Below, piece by piece: positions 1-5,936 of a stretch of DNA of 11,353 nt. Location: the NCBI GenBank assembly GCA_045536015.1, contig JAZSMS010000101.1, positions 1 to 11,353 of the forward strand, in the 5' to 3' direction. The stretch comes from JAZSMS01 sp045536015 (lineage in GTDB: Bacteria > Bacillota > Clostridia > Christensenellales > QALW01). Each line of letters opens with the position of its first letter. The first letter of the stretch is position 1. The notes under the pieces were generated by a model, which had not been told where the DNA came from, did not search any database, and was given only the letters and a program-made list of their open reading frames with translations. A program made the position numbers and the translations under genes.

Positions 1-129
1 CTTGGCGAGATAGACGGGCTTGAAGGTATACGCAAGGTTATATGCGCTTCTACCGAAACTAAAGAATATACGCCCTCGGGCGATAAGGCTTGGGACGAAG
101 CTTATAAAACATTTAAAAAGTGCTTATAA
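1..129 (+). CDS. FGGY-family carbohydrate kinase, C-terminal fragment (rhamnulokinase-like)
   Basis: Frame 1 is open from the first base to a TAA at 127-129, giving the last 42 residues of a protein that starts outside the window. The tail reads LGEIDGLEGIRKVI, then KEYTP, then AWDEAYKTFKK. That is the pattern at the end of FGGY sugar kinases: a helix after the ATP-binding lobe, an x-Y-x-P turn, and a final W/Y-containing helix. The GEI..L..(G/A)R..I..S.E.K.Y.P spacing reminds me most of Firmicutes rhamnulokinases, which phosphorylate L-rhamnulose at O1 in rhamnose catabolism, but xylulokinase and other FGGY members end similarly. The family call is moderate and the substrate call weak. The gene converges on the symporter gene at 543-1919. 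Its stop codon overlaps the left copy of the 10-bp direct repeat that flanks the hairpin element. Confidence 0.6.
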   Translation, partial: LGEIDGLEGIRKVICASTETKEYTPSGDKAWDEAYKTFKKCL

Positions 130-138
130 TCAGATAAA
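129..138 (+). repeat. Left copy of 10-bp flanking direct repeat ATCAGATAAA (candidate target-site duplication)
   Basis: ATCAGATAAA occurs here and again, exactly and in the same orientation, at 542-551. Bases on either side of the two copies differ, so the match is exactly 10 bp. The two copies bracket the whole 403-bp hairpin segment, as a target-site duplication would. Confidence 0.45.
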
Positions 139-140
139 AA

Positions 141-150
141 AAGACACGCT
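141..150 (+). repeat. Left arm of 10-bp inverted repeat AAGACACGCT
   Basis: Exact reverse complement of 519-528, 368 bp away. It lies 2 bp inside the left direct repeat, as expected for a terminal or subterminal inverted repeat of an inserted element. Confidence 0.45.
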
Positions 151-318
151 AAAAATTGTGTTGTTCTTATCGGAAAAAATGAATTTCTTTCAAATTTGGT
201 TAAGAACCAGTATCGCATTCGTACGTACAAACGCACTTGGGGAGCAACCCAAACCCACTAACAACAGAAAAGAGAAGATTCGCACTTGACGAGTCTTGTC
301 TTTCTTTTTGTCTGTAAA

Positions 319-524
319 GTGATATGCTGACTAAAGTCAGCGTGATATTTTCGCTTTGCGAAAGTGATATTAAACCCATTGGGTTTAGTGATATTCTATT
401 CGCCCATAGTTTGCGAAGCAAATAACACTCGGCTAAAAGCCGAATAACACTGAGTAGCAATATCACTCGCCGCAGGCGAATAGAGTTGCGTGATACTCAG
501 TTAAGAGTATCACGCTAAAGCGTG
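319..524 (+). repeat. Array of about eight different hairpins joined by a GTGATAT linker
   Basis: GTGATAT occurs as a direct repeat at 319-325, 342-348, 364-370 and 388-394, with a period of 22-24 bp. The linker then switches to its inverse: ATAACAC at 422-428 and 444-450, ATATCAC at 460-466. Between linkers sits a palindrome whose sequence differs each time. They are GCTGACT/AGTCAGC (326-341), TTTCGC/GCGAAA (349-363), TAAACCC/GGGTTTA (371-387), TTTGC/GCAAA (410-422), TCGGCT/AGCCGA (429-443), TCGCC/GGCGA (467-479), an 11-bp stem (488-498 with 505-515) and CACGCT/AGCGTG (511-524). The last two share bases 511-515 and cannot form together. Constant linkers with variable palindromes is the reverse of a CRISPR layout, and no protospacer-length spacers are present. 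The structure is plain in the sequence but its function is unknown. Confidence 0.8.
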
Positions 525-540
525 TCTTAATTTTTTTATT
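511..540 (+). terminator. Possible intrinsic terminator at the right end of the hairpin array
   Basis: CACGC-TAAA-GCGTG (with one extra T-A closing pair possible) is followed by a T-rich run containing seven consecutive T at 531-537. It would terminate plus-strand transcripts coming from the sugar kinase gene about 400 bp upstream. The stem is short and competes with the stronger 11-bp stem at 488-515. No equally good terminator is visible for the symporter gene on the minus strand here. Confidence 0.4.
519..528 (-). repeat. Right arm of 10-bp inverted repeat (AGCGTGTCTT)
   Basis: Exact reverse complement of 141-150. It overlaps the descending arm of the last hairpin of the array and is followed by a T-rich end. 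Confidence 0.45.
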
Positions 541-541
541 T

Positions 542-551
542 ATCAGATAAA
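542..551 (+). repeat. Right copy of 10-bp flanking direct repeat ATCAGATAAA
   Basis: Identical to 129-138. This copy covers the stop codon of the symporter gene (TGA, plus-strand TCA at 543-545). Removing the segment plus one copy would leave the two convergent genes abutting stop to stop. Confidence 0.45.
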
Positions 552-1919
552 CGACATTATCAAAACAAAGATAATTACTGCAGGAAGCACGTATTTAACG
601 TACGGCTTTAACCAGACAGGGAACTTAAGACCCCTTTCGCCTGTGTTTGCTTCTTCAATAAAGCTATCCCAGCCCATACCGATTTTGTGCGAGCAGAATA
701 TAACGTAACCAAGGCAGCCGATGGGCAAGAGCAGGTTAGAAACTGTAAAGTCTTCAAGGTCCATAATGCCTTTGCCAAAGAGTGTAAAGTCACTCCAGAC
801 GTTAAGGCTTAAAATGCAAGGAAGTGAAAGAACGGCAACTAACCCAATATTTATAAGGCAAACCTGCCATCTTTTTAATTTGGTTAATTCAAGCCAGAAG
901 GAAATTATATTTTCAAAAACTGCAATAACTGTTGTTGCGGCGGCAAAAACCATAAATAAAAAGAATAACGTGCCGATAATTCTGCCTGCGGGCATTGCGT
1001 TAAATATGCTTGAAAGCGTAGTAAATAAGAATGATGCACCAACTGAGCCTGCATCGGCAGTTTGACCGCCGTTGTAGGTAAAGCAGGCGGGGAAGATGAT
1101 AAGACCCGACATAATGGCAATAAACGTATCAAGTGAAACAATTGTAACCGATTCACCTAAAAGTCTGCGGTCTTTTCCAATATAACTGCCGAAAATTGCA
1201 ATAGAGCCAATACCTATGCTAAGTGTAAAGAAAGCCTGACCCATTGCTGCGGAGATAACGGTCCAAGGACCTGCTTCCTTTAAACGCTCAAAGGAGGGAA
1301 TAAGGTAGAATTTAAGACCTTCAAGTGCGTTATCAAGCGTTAACGAGTAGATAACAAGAGCGATAATCAGTGCAAAAAGCGCAACCATCATCCATTTAGA
1401 AACTTTTTCTACGCCTTTTTGAAGGCCAAGTGAGCAGATAAGAAAGCACACTGCGATAGTAATAAAGGTAGAAATAAGCATAAGTGGCGTGTTAGATACC
1501 ATAGCACCAAATTGCTCGTCAAGCTGTGCGGAAGTTTCAAACTGCAAAATTGAACCATTTAAGTATTTTATAAAGTAAATACCCATCCAACCTGCAATGC
1601 AGGTATAAAACATCATAAGCAGATAGTTACCTGCAATGCCGAGGTATTTCATAAAATGCCACTTTTGACCCTTATGCTCTAAAACGTCAAACGAAGAAGC
1701 AATACTGCGCTGACTCTTTCTGCCGACTGCAAGCTCCATAGTCATAGCGGGTATTCCAAGCAAGATAAGAAATATAATGTAAATTAAAACAAAAAATGCA
1801 CCGCCGTAAGCACCCGTTATAATAGGAAAGCGGTATACGTTACCAAGACCTATTGCGCATCCTGCGCTTAACAGAATAAAGCCAAGACGGCTTGAAAGCT
1901 TTTCGCGTTGTTTTTCCAT
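543..1919 (-). CDS. Sodium-dependent transporter, neurotransmitter:sodium symporter (NSS/SLC6) family
   Basis: A 458-residue polytopic membrane protein of the LeuT/MhsT/TnaT type, which couples inward Na+ flow to uptake of amino acids or related compounds across the cytoplasmic membrane. Length and hydrophobic profile fit the shorter bacterial NSS proteins. The unwound helix 1 motif G20-C-A22-I-G-L-G-N27-V-Y-R-F-P is present, and its numbering coincides with LeuT, where A22 and N27 belong to sodium site 1 and G20 and residue 23 to site 2. GQAFFTLSIGIGS is the helix 6 motif and FAAATTVIAVFEN the helix 8 sodium-site-2 motif, with Thr replacing a LeuT Ser. Sodium coupling is therefore expected. 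The substrate cannot be read from sequence, although aromatic or branched amino acids are common in the family. GAGGAGG lies 4 bases before ATG, so the start is firm. It has its own promoter downstream of the rsmI terminator, so it is probably not part of the rsmI unit. Confidence 0.93.
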   Translation of the reverse strand: MEKQREKLSSRLGFILLSAGCAIGLGNVYRFPIITGAYGGAFFVLIYIIFLILLGIPAMTMELAVGRKSQRSIASSFDVLEHKGQKWHFMKYLGIAGNYLLMMFYTCIAGWMGIYFIKYLNGSILQFETSAQLDEQFGAMVSNTPLMLISTFITIAVCFLICSLGLQKGVEKVSKWMMVALFALIIALVIYSLTLDNALEGLKFYLIPSFERLKEAGPWTVISAAMGQAFFTLSIGIGSIAIFGSYIGKDRRLLGESVTIVSLDTFIAIMSGLIIFPACFTYNGGQTADAGSVGASFLFTTLSSIFNAMPAGRIIGTLFFLFMVFAAATTVIAVFENIISFWLELTKLKRWQVCLINIGLVAVLSLPCILSLNVWSDFTLFGKGIMDLEDFTVSNLLLPIGCLGYVIFCSHKIGMGWDSFIEEANTGERGLKFPVWLKPYVKYVLPAVIIFVLIMSFI

Positions 1920-1923
1920 AATT

Positions 1924-1930
1924 CCTCCTC
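1924..1930 (-). promoter_or_regulatory. Shine-Dalgarno site of the NSS transporter gene
   Basis: Minus strand GAGGAGG, 4 bases before the ATG at 1919. A near-perfect anti-16S match that fixes the start codon. Confidence 0.85.
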
Positions 1931-1948
1931 AAGTATAAATATGGATAT

Positions 1949-1977
1949 ATTGTATAACAAAAAGCGAAAAAGCGCAA
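1949..1977 (-). promoter_or_regulatory. Predicted sigma-A promoter for the NSS transporter gene
   Basis: On the minus strand, TTGCGC (1977-1972) is followed after 17 bases by TACAAT (1954-1949). The -10 is 5/6 to consensus and the -35 only 3/6. It lies between the rsmI terminator and the transporter start, where a promoter is needed. A TTGTTG/TATACA pair with an 18-base gap overlaps it and is an alternative. Confidence 0.5.
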
Positions 1978-1978
1978 C

Positions 1979-2006
1979 AAAAAACAGGTAATCAATCGAT
2001 TACCTG
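1979..2006 (-). terminator. Intrinsic terminator of the nlpC/p60-trmN6-rsmI unit
   Basis: On the minus strand CAGGTAATC-GATT-GATTACCTG forms a perfect 9-bp stem with a 4-base loop, followed directly by six T. The stem overlaps the last codons and the TGA stop (1992-1994) of rsmI, so the coding end and the terminator are the same DNA. Confidence 0.88.
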
Positions 2007-2801
2007 CATATATATTTCGTTTTTAGGAACGCCCATCTTTTGTGCGGTAAGCTTTATTGCATCTTTTTTAGTCATTCCTTGTGAAATAAAAAGCTCTACC
2101 TGCTCGCGAGGAGAAAGAAGAATTTCTTCCTGCTTTTGACTACCCTCAATAACGATAACAAATTCGCCTTTTATCGTTGAAAGCGCTTTTTTTCGATCAG
2201 AAAGATTAAAGATAATACATTCTTCATAAATCTTGGTCATTTCGCGCGCAAGAGCTATTTTGCGTTCGCCAAGAAATTCAAAAAGCTCGTCAAGAGTCTT
2301 TTCGAGGTGATGCGGACTTTCGTGCAAGATAACTGTGCGTTCTTCGTTTTTTAAGGATTCAAGCCGTTGCTTGCGCTCTTTGTTGTTTTTTGGCAAAAAG
2401 CCTTCAAACACAAAACGGTCACACTTAAAGCCGGAAAGCACAAGCGCACAAAGTCCTGCGTTTGCGCCCGGTAAAACCGTAACGGGAATATTTTGCTCGC
2501 GGCATTTAGAAACTAAAATAAAACCGGGATCAGAGATACAAGGAGTTCCTGCGTCGGAGACAAGTACAATATTTTCGCCTTGCATCAGTTTTTGTATAAG
2601 TAGCTCACTTTTTTGCTGTTCATTATGTTCAAAGTAAGAAATAAGCGGTTTAGAAATATCGTATTTTTTTAAAAGAGCAAGTGAATGACGTGTGTCCTCA
2701 CAGGCGATAGCATCGCACTCCTTTAAAATTCTCAGTGCACGCAGAGTAATATCTTCTAAATTGCCTATAGGCGTTGCGCAAACGTATAAAGTTCCACTCA
2801 T
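1992..2801 (-). CDS. rsmI: 16S rRNA (cytidine(1402)-2'-O)-methyltransferase RsmI
   Basis: A 269-residue cytoplasmic S-adenosylmethionine-dependent methyltransferase of the tetrapyrrole-methylase-like fold. It methylates the 2'-O of C1402 in the 30S decoding centre, which fine-tunes start-codon choice and fidelity. Family signatures appear in order: LYVCATPIGNLEDITLRAL at the N-terminus, CEDTR near residue 35, SDAGTPCISDPG near residue 85, LPGANA near residue 110, FEGFLP, and ILHESPHH near residue 160. Length matches the family (about 270-290). The ATG at 2801 overlaps the stop of the upstream methyltransferase as ATGA, which indicates translational coupling. Its pairing with a TrmN6-like gene resembles yabB-yabC of Bacillus, but here without the small GIY-YIG gene yazA between them. 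The terminator begins inside the last codons. Confidence 0.96.
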   Translation of the reverse strand: MSGTLYVCATPIGNLEDITLRALRILKECDAIACEDTRHSLALLKKYDISKPLISYFEHNEQQKSELLIQKLMQGENIVLVSDAGTPCISDPGFILVSKCREQNIPVTVLPGANAGLCALVLSGFKCDRFVFEGFLPKNNKERKQRLESLKNEERTVILHESPHHLEKTLDELFEFLGERKIALAREMTKIYEECIIFNLSDRKKALSTIKGEFVIVIEGSQKQEEILLSPREQVELFISQGMTKKDAIKLTAQKMGVPKNEIYMQVID

Positions 2802-3547
2802 TTTTCTTCCTCCACGTGATAAATGCGGTTAATTTCTTCATTCAAGCTACCGTCAGCGTTATAAATGCACAAAGTGCTTTCCCAGTGCATATACGGCTTA
2901 CCTTCCTTAACACCCTCAATTAAGACTATATAAGCAGGAGTGTTAGGACGGGCTTGTACGGGTCTGACGCGCTTTGGCTCGATATTATGTGCGCGCATAC
3001 AAGCAAAAATATCTACTATGCGGTCAGAATGGTTTACCATTGCAAAGCGACCACCGTTTTTTAAAAGATATTTTGCGGCGGCACAAACATCATCAAGCGT
3101 GCAAGTTTCTTCGTGGCGTGATGTTGCGTGAGTGTTCGATGCATTATGTTCGCCACTTTCGTTCTTTTTATACGGTGGGTTACATACCACCGTTGTATAT
3201 TCGCAAGAGGGGAGAAGTTGTTTAATGTTTCTCAAATCGCCAAGATGAACGTTGATTTTATCATCAAGCGAATTTAACTTCATAGTTCTTAATGCCATTT
3301 CTGCCATATTTGGCTGAATTTCAACACAGTCACAATGTTCAAAATTGTGTCTCCCATATAGCAGAATGGGCAGGATACCCGTACCCGTACCTAAATCGCA
3401 TACCTTTGCGTTCTTTTTCACCGTTGCAAAATCGGCAAGCAAAACTGCATCTGTGCCGAAACAGAAATATTCAGGGTTCTGAATAATCTTCAGACCCCTG
3501 AATTGTAAATCGTCTATTCTTTCATTTTGTTTTAAAAGCTCGCTCAT
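2798..3547 (-). CDS. TrmN6-like N6-adenine methyltransferase (tRNA1(Val) A37 or related substrate)
   Basis: A class I S-adenosylmethionine-dependent methyltransferase of the YfiC/TrmN6 group (COG4123 type). Using the ATG at 3547 it has 249 residues. FCFGTDAVLLADF near residues 28-40 and the glycine-rich motif I DLGTGTG at 51-57 bind the cofactor. NPPY at 123-126 is the catalytic motif of amino-methyltransferases that modify adenine N6. In E. coli TrmN6 methylates A37 of tRNA1(Val); the substrate in this lineage is an inference. An upstream in-frame TTG at 3565 would add six residues (GTPRS-type) running into the preceding gene. I prefer ATG 3547 because it overlaps the upstream TGA as ATGA, with a GGGGA stretch about 12 bases before it. 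It is coupled to the wall hydrolase gene upstream and rsmI downstream. Confidence 0.9.
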   Translation of the reverse strand: MSELLKQNERIDDLQFRGLKIIQNPEYFCFGTDAVLLADFATVKKNAKVCDLGTGTGILPILLYGRHNFEHCDCVEIQPNMAEMALRTMKLNSLDDKINVHLGDLRNIKQLLPSCEYTTVVCNPPYKKNESGEHNASNTHATSRHEETCTLDDVCAAAKYLLKNGGRFAMVNHSDRIVDIFACMRAHNIEPKRVRPVQARPNTPAYIVLIEGVKEGKPYMHWESTLCIYNADGSLNEEINRIYHVEEEK

Positions 3548-5415
3548 ACTACGTGGCGTCCCCAAGAGAAGTTTCTTGTATAATAGCTTGTTGAAAAACT
3601 TGAAATAATAACTTTACGAGATGAACCTGACGCGGCGTGGATAACCTGGTTATTACCAAGGTAAATACCAACGTGGTCGCAAAGGTCGTTATCAGAAAGA
3701 GTGTTCCAGAAAACAAGGTCGCCGATCTGAAGCTGACTTATTGATGTAACTTTCTTTCCGGGACCATTGTAGCCCTGCTGGTATGCAGTGCGGGGAAGAG
3801 TAATACCAAAGTGAGCATAAACGTACTTTGTAAAGCCTGAACAGTCAAACGAGTTAGGACCGTTAGCACCTAAAATGTAAGGTCTGCCAAGGAAGTTTTT
3901 TGAATATTCGGCTATTTGCTGACCGAGTGACGAACCGCTGTTTCCGCCTGCGGTGCTTCCACCACCCGAGCCTTCGCCCGTGCCCGGTACGTCTGCGGCA
4001 CCGCCTGATGAACCTGAAGAAGATGATGTTGAAGCTTTTTTAGCGCTTGACGAGAACATTACCGAGATGGTTTTTTGATTGCATATTCCGTCAGAGGTAA
4101 GCGAATTGCGCGATTGGAAGTTTTTAACCGCCGCCTCTGTTGCCGAGCCGTAGTATCCGGTAGCGGACGCGGTAAAATAACCAAGCTCCTTAAGGCGCTT
4201 TTGGATAGTAACAACACTGTTACCTTCTTGTCCGCGCTTAAACGTACCCGATGGGGCAGTTAAGCCGGTTGAAGTAGTGTAGATGGTTCCGCCAAGCTTA
4301 ACGTATTCGCTGCTTACGTAACCCTCTTTGCCGTCGGCGGTTTTTACCTTGTACCACGACTGCGAATCGTCAAGCAAGGTTAAAACCGTGCCGTTTGCAA
4401 CGCTTGTTACAACGCTGTTGGTGGTTCCGGGACCCGAACGGATATTAAGCGTGTTACTTACGCCTGTTATCGTGCAGGTAGAATAGCCACTGCCTTTTTG
4501 TATATAATCTTTATAGGCAAAGCCTTTAACGCCGTTTGAAAGCTGAACGTAGTACCAATTTCCGCTTTCACCGATAACTGTAACGGCAGTTCCCTTAGAA
4601 ATTGTAGATAAAACGTCATATCCGGTGCTGGGACCTGAACGAATTTTAAGCGAGGATGTGTTTGATGAACCCTTCCATGCAGAAAACAACGTATCTACCG
4701 TTGTGGAGGCGCCGTGATCACTACCGATAGAAATATACTTTTTAAAGATATAACCCTTTTTATCATTATACAATATTTCAAACCAATCGCCCGAGCCCGA
4801 AAGAACTGTTACCTCGGTACTGTTTTCGAGGTTTGCTATTACTTTTGCAGTAGCGTCTGCCTTCTCGCGAATATTAGCGGTGCTTTCAATATCAACTATT
4901 TTGCCCTGAATACCCATCATTTCGCCTTTTTCAAGGTATTTAACGGGAACAAAGCCTTGCATACCACTTTCGGTTTCAACGTGATACCAGCCGTCGCGTT
5001 CGGAATAGATATATACAAGTGAAGAATGCATTAAAACGTCAATAGCTTCAGAAAGCGAATCGGGATTTTCTTTAACGTAAAGCATTGAACGTACTTTAAC
5101 CGTTGCGGTAGCGCAGCCTGCGGCACGAATGCTTGCAAGCGTTGTAAAATCAGGCTCACCCGTTGCGTCAAGACCTGCGTCGCTCTGAAAGTTTTTTAAA
5201 GCGGCTTTTGTTATGTCACCAAGCACACCCGTGCAGTCGGCATCAAAATAGCCAAAGTGTTTTAAAATATACTGTGCCTCATAAATATCGTATTCGGTAT
5301 AAGCTTCGCCGATAGGCTCGTAAAATTCGTCAAGCTCTTCTTCGGCAAAAACCGTTATATTAGCGCACGTTAAAATTGTTATTAAAGCAAGAAAAAGTGC
5401 AAGTATTTTTTTCAT
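3544..5415 (-). CDS. Secreted multidomain cell-wall hydrolase: peptidoglycan-binding, four SH3-like repeats, NlpC/P60 endopeptidase
   Basis: A 623-residue exported protein. A Sec signal peptide (KK, hydrophobic 4-22, VFA then E25) is followed by a peptidoglycan-binding-1 repeat (about 42-97), four bacterial SH3-like repeats (about 104-163, 168-230, 252-308, 315-374), a second peptidoglycan-binding repeat (about 388-453, ending in KNFQSRNSLT), a Ser/Gly-rich linker (455-498) and an NlpC/P60 domain (about 500-623). Catalytic Cys525 lies in FDCSGF, with His581 in DHVGIYLG and His593 in IHAA, so the triad is complete. The family cleaves peptide stems of peptidoglycan, typically D-Glu-(meso)Dpm bonds. 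The SH3 and binding repeats anchor it to the wall. SH3 repeats 3 and 4 carry the standard LKIRSGP/LNIRSGP motif while repeats 1 and 2 are degenerate. GGTGGT lies 5 bases before ATG. A strong promoter and a WalR-like box lie just upstream. Two rRNA/tRNA methyltransferase genes follow with ATGA overlap. Confidence 0.95.
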   Translation of the reverse strand: MKKILALFLALITILTCANITVFAEEELDEFYEPIGEAYTEYDIYEAQYILKHFGYFDADCTGVLGDITKAALKNFQSDAGLDATGEPDFTTLASIRAAGCATATVKVRSMLYVKENPDSLSEAIDVLMHSSLVYIYSERDGWYHVETESGMQGFVPVKYLEKGEMMGIQGKIVDIESTANIREKADATAKVIANLENSTEVTVLSGSGDWFEILYNDKKGYIFKKYISIGSDHGASTTVDTLFSAWKGSSNTSSLKIRSGPSTGYDVLSTISKGTAVTVIGESGNWYYVQLSNGVKGFAYKDYIQKGSGYSTCTITGVSNTLNIRSGPGTTNSVVTSVANGTVLTLLDDSQSWYKVKTADGKEGYVSSEYVKLGGTIYTTSTGLTAPSGTFKRGQEGNSVVTIQKRLKELGYFTASATGYYGSATEAAVKNFQSRNSLTSDGICNQKTISVMFSSSAKKASTSSSSGSSGGAADVPGTGEGSGGGSTAGGNSGSSLGQQIAEYSKNFLGRPYILGANGPNSFDCSGFTKYVYAHFGITLPRTAYQQGYNGPGKKVTSISQLQIGDLVFWNTLSDNDLCDHVGIYLGNNQVIHAASGSSRKVIISSFSTSYYTRNFSWGRHVV

Positions 5416-5448
5416 ACATTACCACCAATCGTAAATTTCGTCTGTTTT

Positions 5449-5465
5449 TGTAACATTTCTGTAAT
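5449..5465 (+). promoter_or_regulatory. Candidate WalR (YycF) box overlapping the wall-hydrolase transcription start
   Basis: TGTAAC (5449-5454), five bases, then TGTAAT (5460-5465) fits the WalR consensus TGTWAH-N5-TGTWAH exactly. WalR (YycF) is the Firmicutes response regulator that controls wall hydrolase genes. The box abuts the -10 element at 5466-5471 and spans the predicted start (about 5459) of the NlpC/P60 gene. It reads on the opposite strand to that gene. A position over the start site suggests repression rather than activation, which is inference. Confidence 0.5.
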
Positions 5466-5494
5466 ATTTTATCATTTTACCGCATCTTTGTCAA
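5466..5494 (-). promoter_or_regulatory. Predicted sigma-A promoter of the wall-hydrolase unit
   Basis: On the minus strand, a perfect TTGACA (5494-5489) is followed after 17 bases by TAAAAT (5471-5466). A second TAAAAT lies 8 bases nearer but is too close to pair with this -35. The untranslated leader would be about 45 bases. Confidence 0.78.
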
Positions 5495-5533
5495 CCATAT
5501 AGTGCAATAAAACAAATTTTTCCAAAATATCAC

Positions 5534-5562
5534 TTGCAGAAATTTTTATTATGTGCTATAAT
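5534..5562 (+). promoter_or_regulatory. Predicted sigma-A promoter of secG (extended -10)
   Basis: TTGCAG (5534-5539), 17 bases, perfect TATAAT (5557-5562) preceded by TGC, an extended -10. Transcription would start near 5569, which excludes the in-frame ATG at 5551 as the secG start. Confidence 0.8.
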
Positions 5563-5580
5563 TCATTTTACGAAAAGTAC

Positions 5581-5585
5581 GGAGG
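5581..5585 (+). promoter_or_regulatory. Shine-Dalgarno site that decides the secG start
   Basis: GGAGG ends 10 bases before ATG 5596. It is only one base from ATG 5587, so that codon cannot use it. It lies downstream of ATG 5551. Confidence 0.7.
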
Positions 5586-5595
5586 TATGTCTTTT

Positions 5596-5919
5596 ATGGC
5601 AGTTTTAGAACTTATTCTTGAAATACTTATAATATTGGTTTCTCTTGTAATAATAATAGCAGTTGCACTTCAAAAAAGCAAAAGCGAAGGTATTACCGGT
5701 GTTACGGCAACAAGTGATAGTGATAACTACTTTGGTCGCGGTAAAGAACTTGATAGCTCCGAAAAGCTTTCAAAGATTACAAAAATTGCACTTATTATCT
5801 TTGTTGTAGTAAGCCTTTTGATAACAGTATTGTTCTCTATTGACAGTGCTGTTAAAGAGCAGAGCGAAAGCACTCCTTCAACAACCGCTGCAGTAGTGGT
5901 AGAAGATTATTCGCTTTAA
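5596..5919 (+). CDS. secG: Preprotein translocase subunit SecG
   Basis: A small two-helix membrane protein, 107 residues from the ATG at 5596. It is the auxiliary subunit of the SecYEG channel and helps SecA-driven export. Helix 1 spans about residues 4-26 and is followed by LQKSKSEGITGV and NYFGRGKE, the conserved cytosolic loop of SecG. Helix 2 spans about 58-79, followed by a polar, Ser/Thr-rich extension (residues 80-107). It is longer than the usual 75-80 residues because of that tail. The longer in-frame ORF from 5551 would begin inside the promoter and is rejected. secG leads the secG-rnr-smpB-ssrA cluster, a widespread Firmicutes arrangement, and is divergent from the wall hydrolase gene, itself a Sec substrate. 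Confidence 0.93.
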   Translation: MAVLELILEILIILVSLVIIIAVALQKSKSEGITGVTATSDSDNYFGRGKELDSSEKLSKITKIALIIFVVVSLLITVLFSIDSAVKEQSESTPSTTAAVVVEDYSL

Positions 5920-5936
5920 TGCAAATTTTTAATTTT

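Larger units (their letters stand above)
139..541. mobile_element. Candidate non-autonomous (MITE-like) element carrying a hairpin array
   Basis: This 403-bp non-coding segment lies between two convergent genes. Outside it are two exact 10-bp direct repeats (129-138, 542-551). Just inside its ends is a perfect 10-bp inverted repeat, AAGACACGCT at 141-150 and AGCGTGTCTT at 519-528. Both ends are rich in A (left) or T (right). The left part (about 151-318) holds no gene I can support, only small stems such as GGTT-AAG-AACC at 198-208 and TTGGG-N6-CCCAA at 237-252. The right part is the hairpin array. No transposase is encoded, so if the segment is mobile it must be moved in trans. The inverted repeat is not at the extreme tips, being offset by 2 bp on the left and 13 bp on the right, so the boundaries are uncertain. 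The segment could instead be a resident repeat acting as a shared 3' untranslated region. Confidence 0.4.

Noticed and set aside
20..289. An 89-residue plus-strand ORF overlapping the kinase end
   Set aside because: Its first third is the kinase gene in another frame and the rest lies in the repeat-rich segment. There is no ribosome site and no recognisable family.
286..318. A plus-strand promoter beginning at TTGACG near 286
   Set aside because: At a 16-18 base distance there is no TATAAT-like sequence, only TGTCTG-type bases.
130..318. A riboswitch or structured leader in the left half of the intergenic segment
   Set aside because: The segment follows a stop codon and leads to no downstream plus-strand gene. 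Only short isolated stems (198-208, 237-252) are visible and no known aptamer core is recognisable.
200..466. An 88-residue minus-strand ORF over the hairpin array
   Set aside because: It runs through palindromes and linkers, whose translation gives low-information sequence, and no start signal precedes it.
319..480. CRISPR array, because of a short direct repeat at regular 22-24 bp spacing
   Set aside because: The repeat unit is only 7 bp, flips orientation half way, and the intervals are themselves palindromes of about 15 bp. No 28-37 bp repeats, 30-40 bp spacers or cas genes are present.
3548..3565. TTG at 3565 as the start of the TrmN6-like gene
   Set aside because: It would add six residues that do not resemble the family and lengthen the overlap with the upstream gene. 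ATG 3547 gives an ATGA overlap like the next joint in the unit.
5551..5595. A 15-residue N-terminal extension of SecG starting at ATG 5551
   Set aside because: The ATG lies just before and the next codons inside the TATAAT element, upstream of the likely transcription start. GGAGG at 5581-5585 points to ATG 5596.
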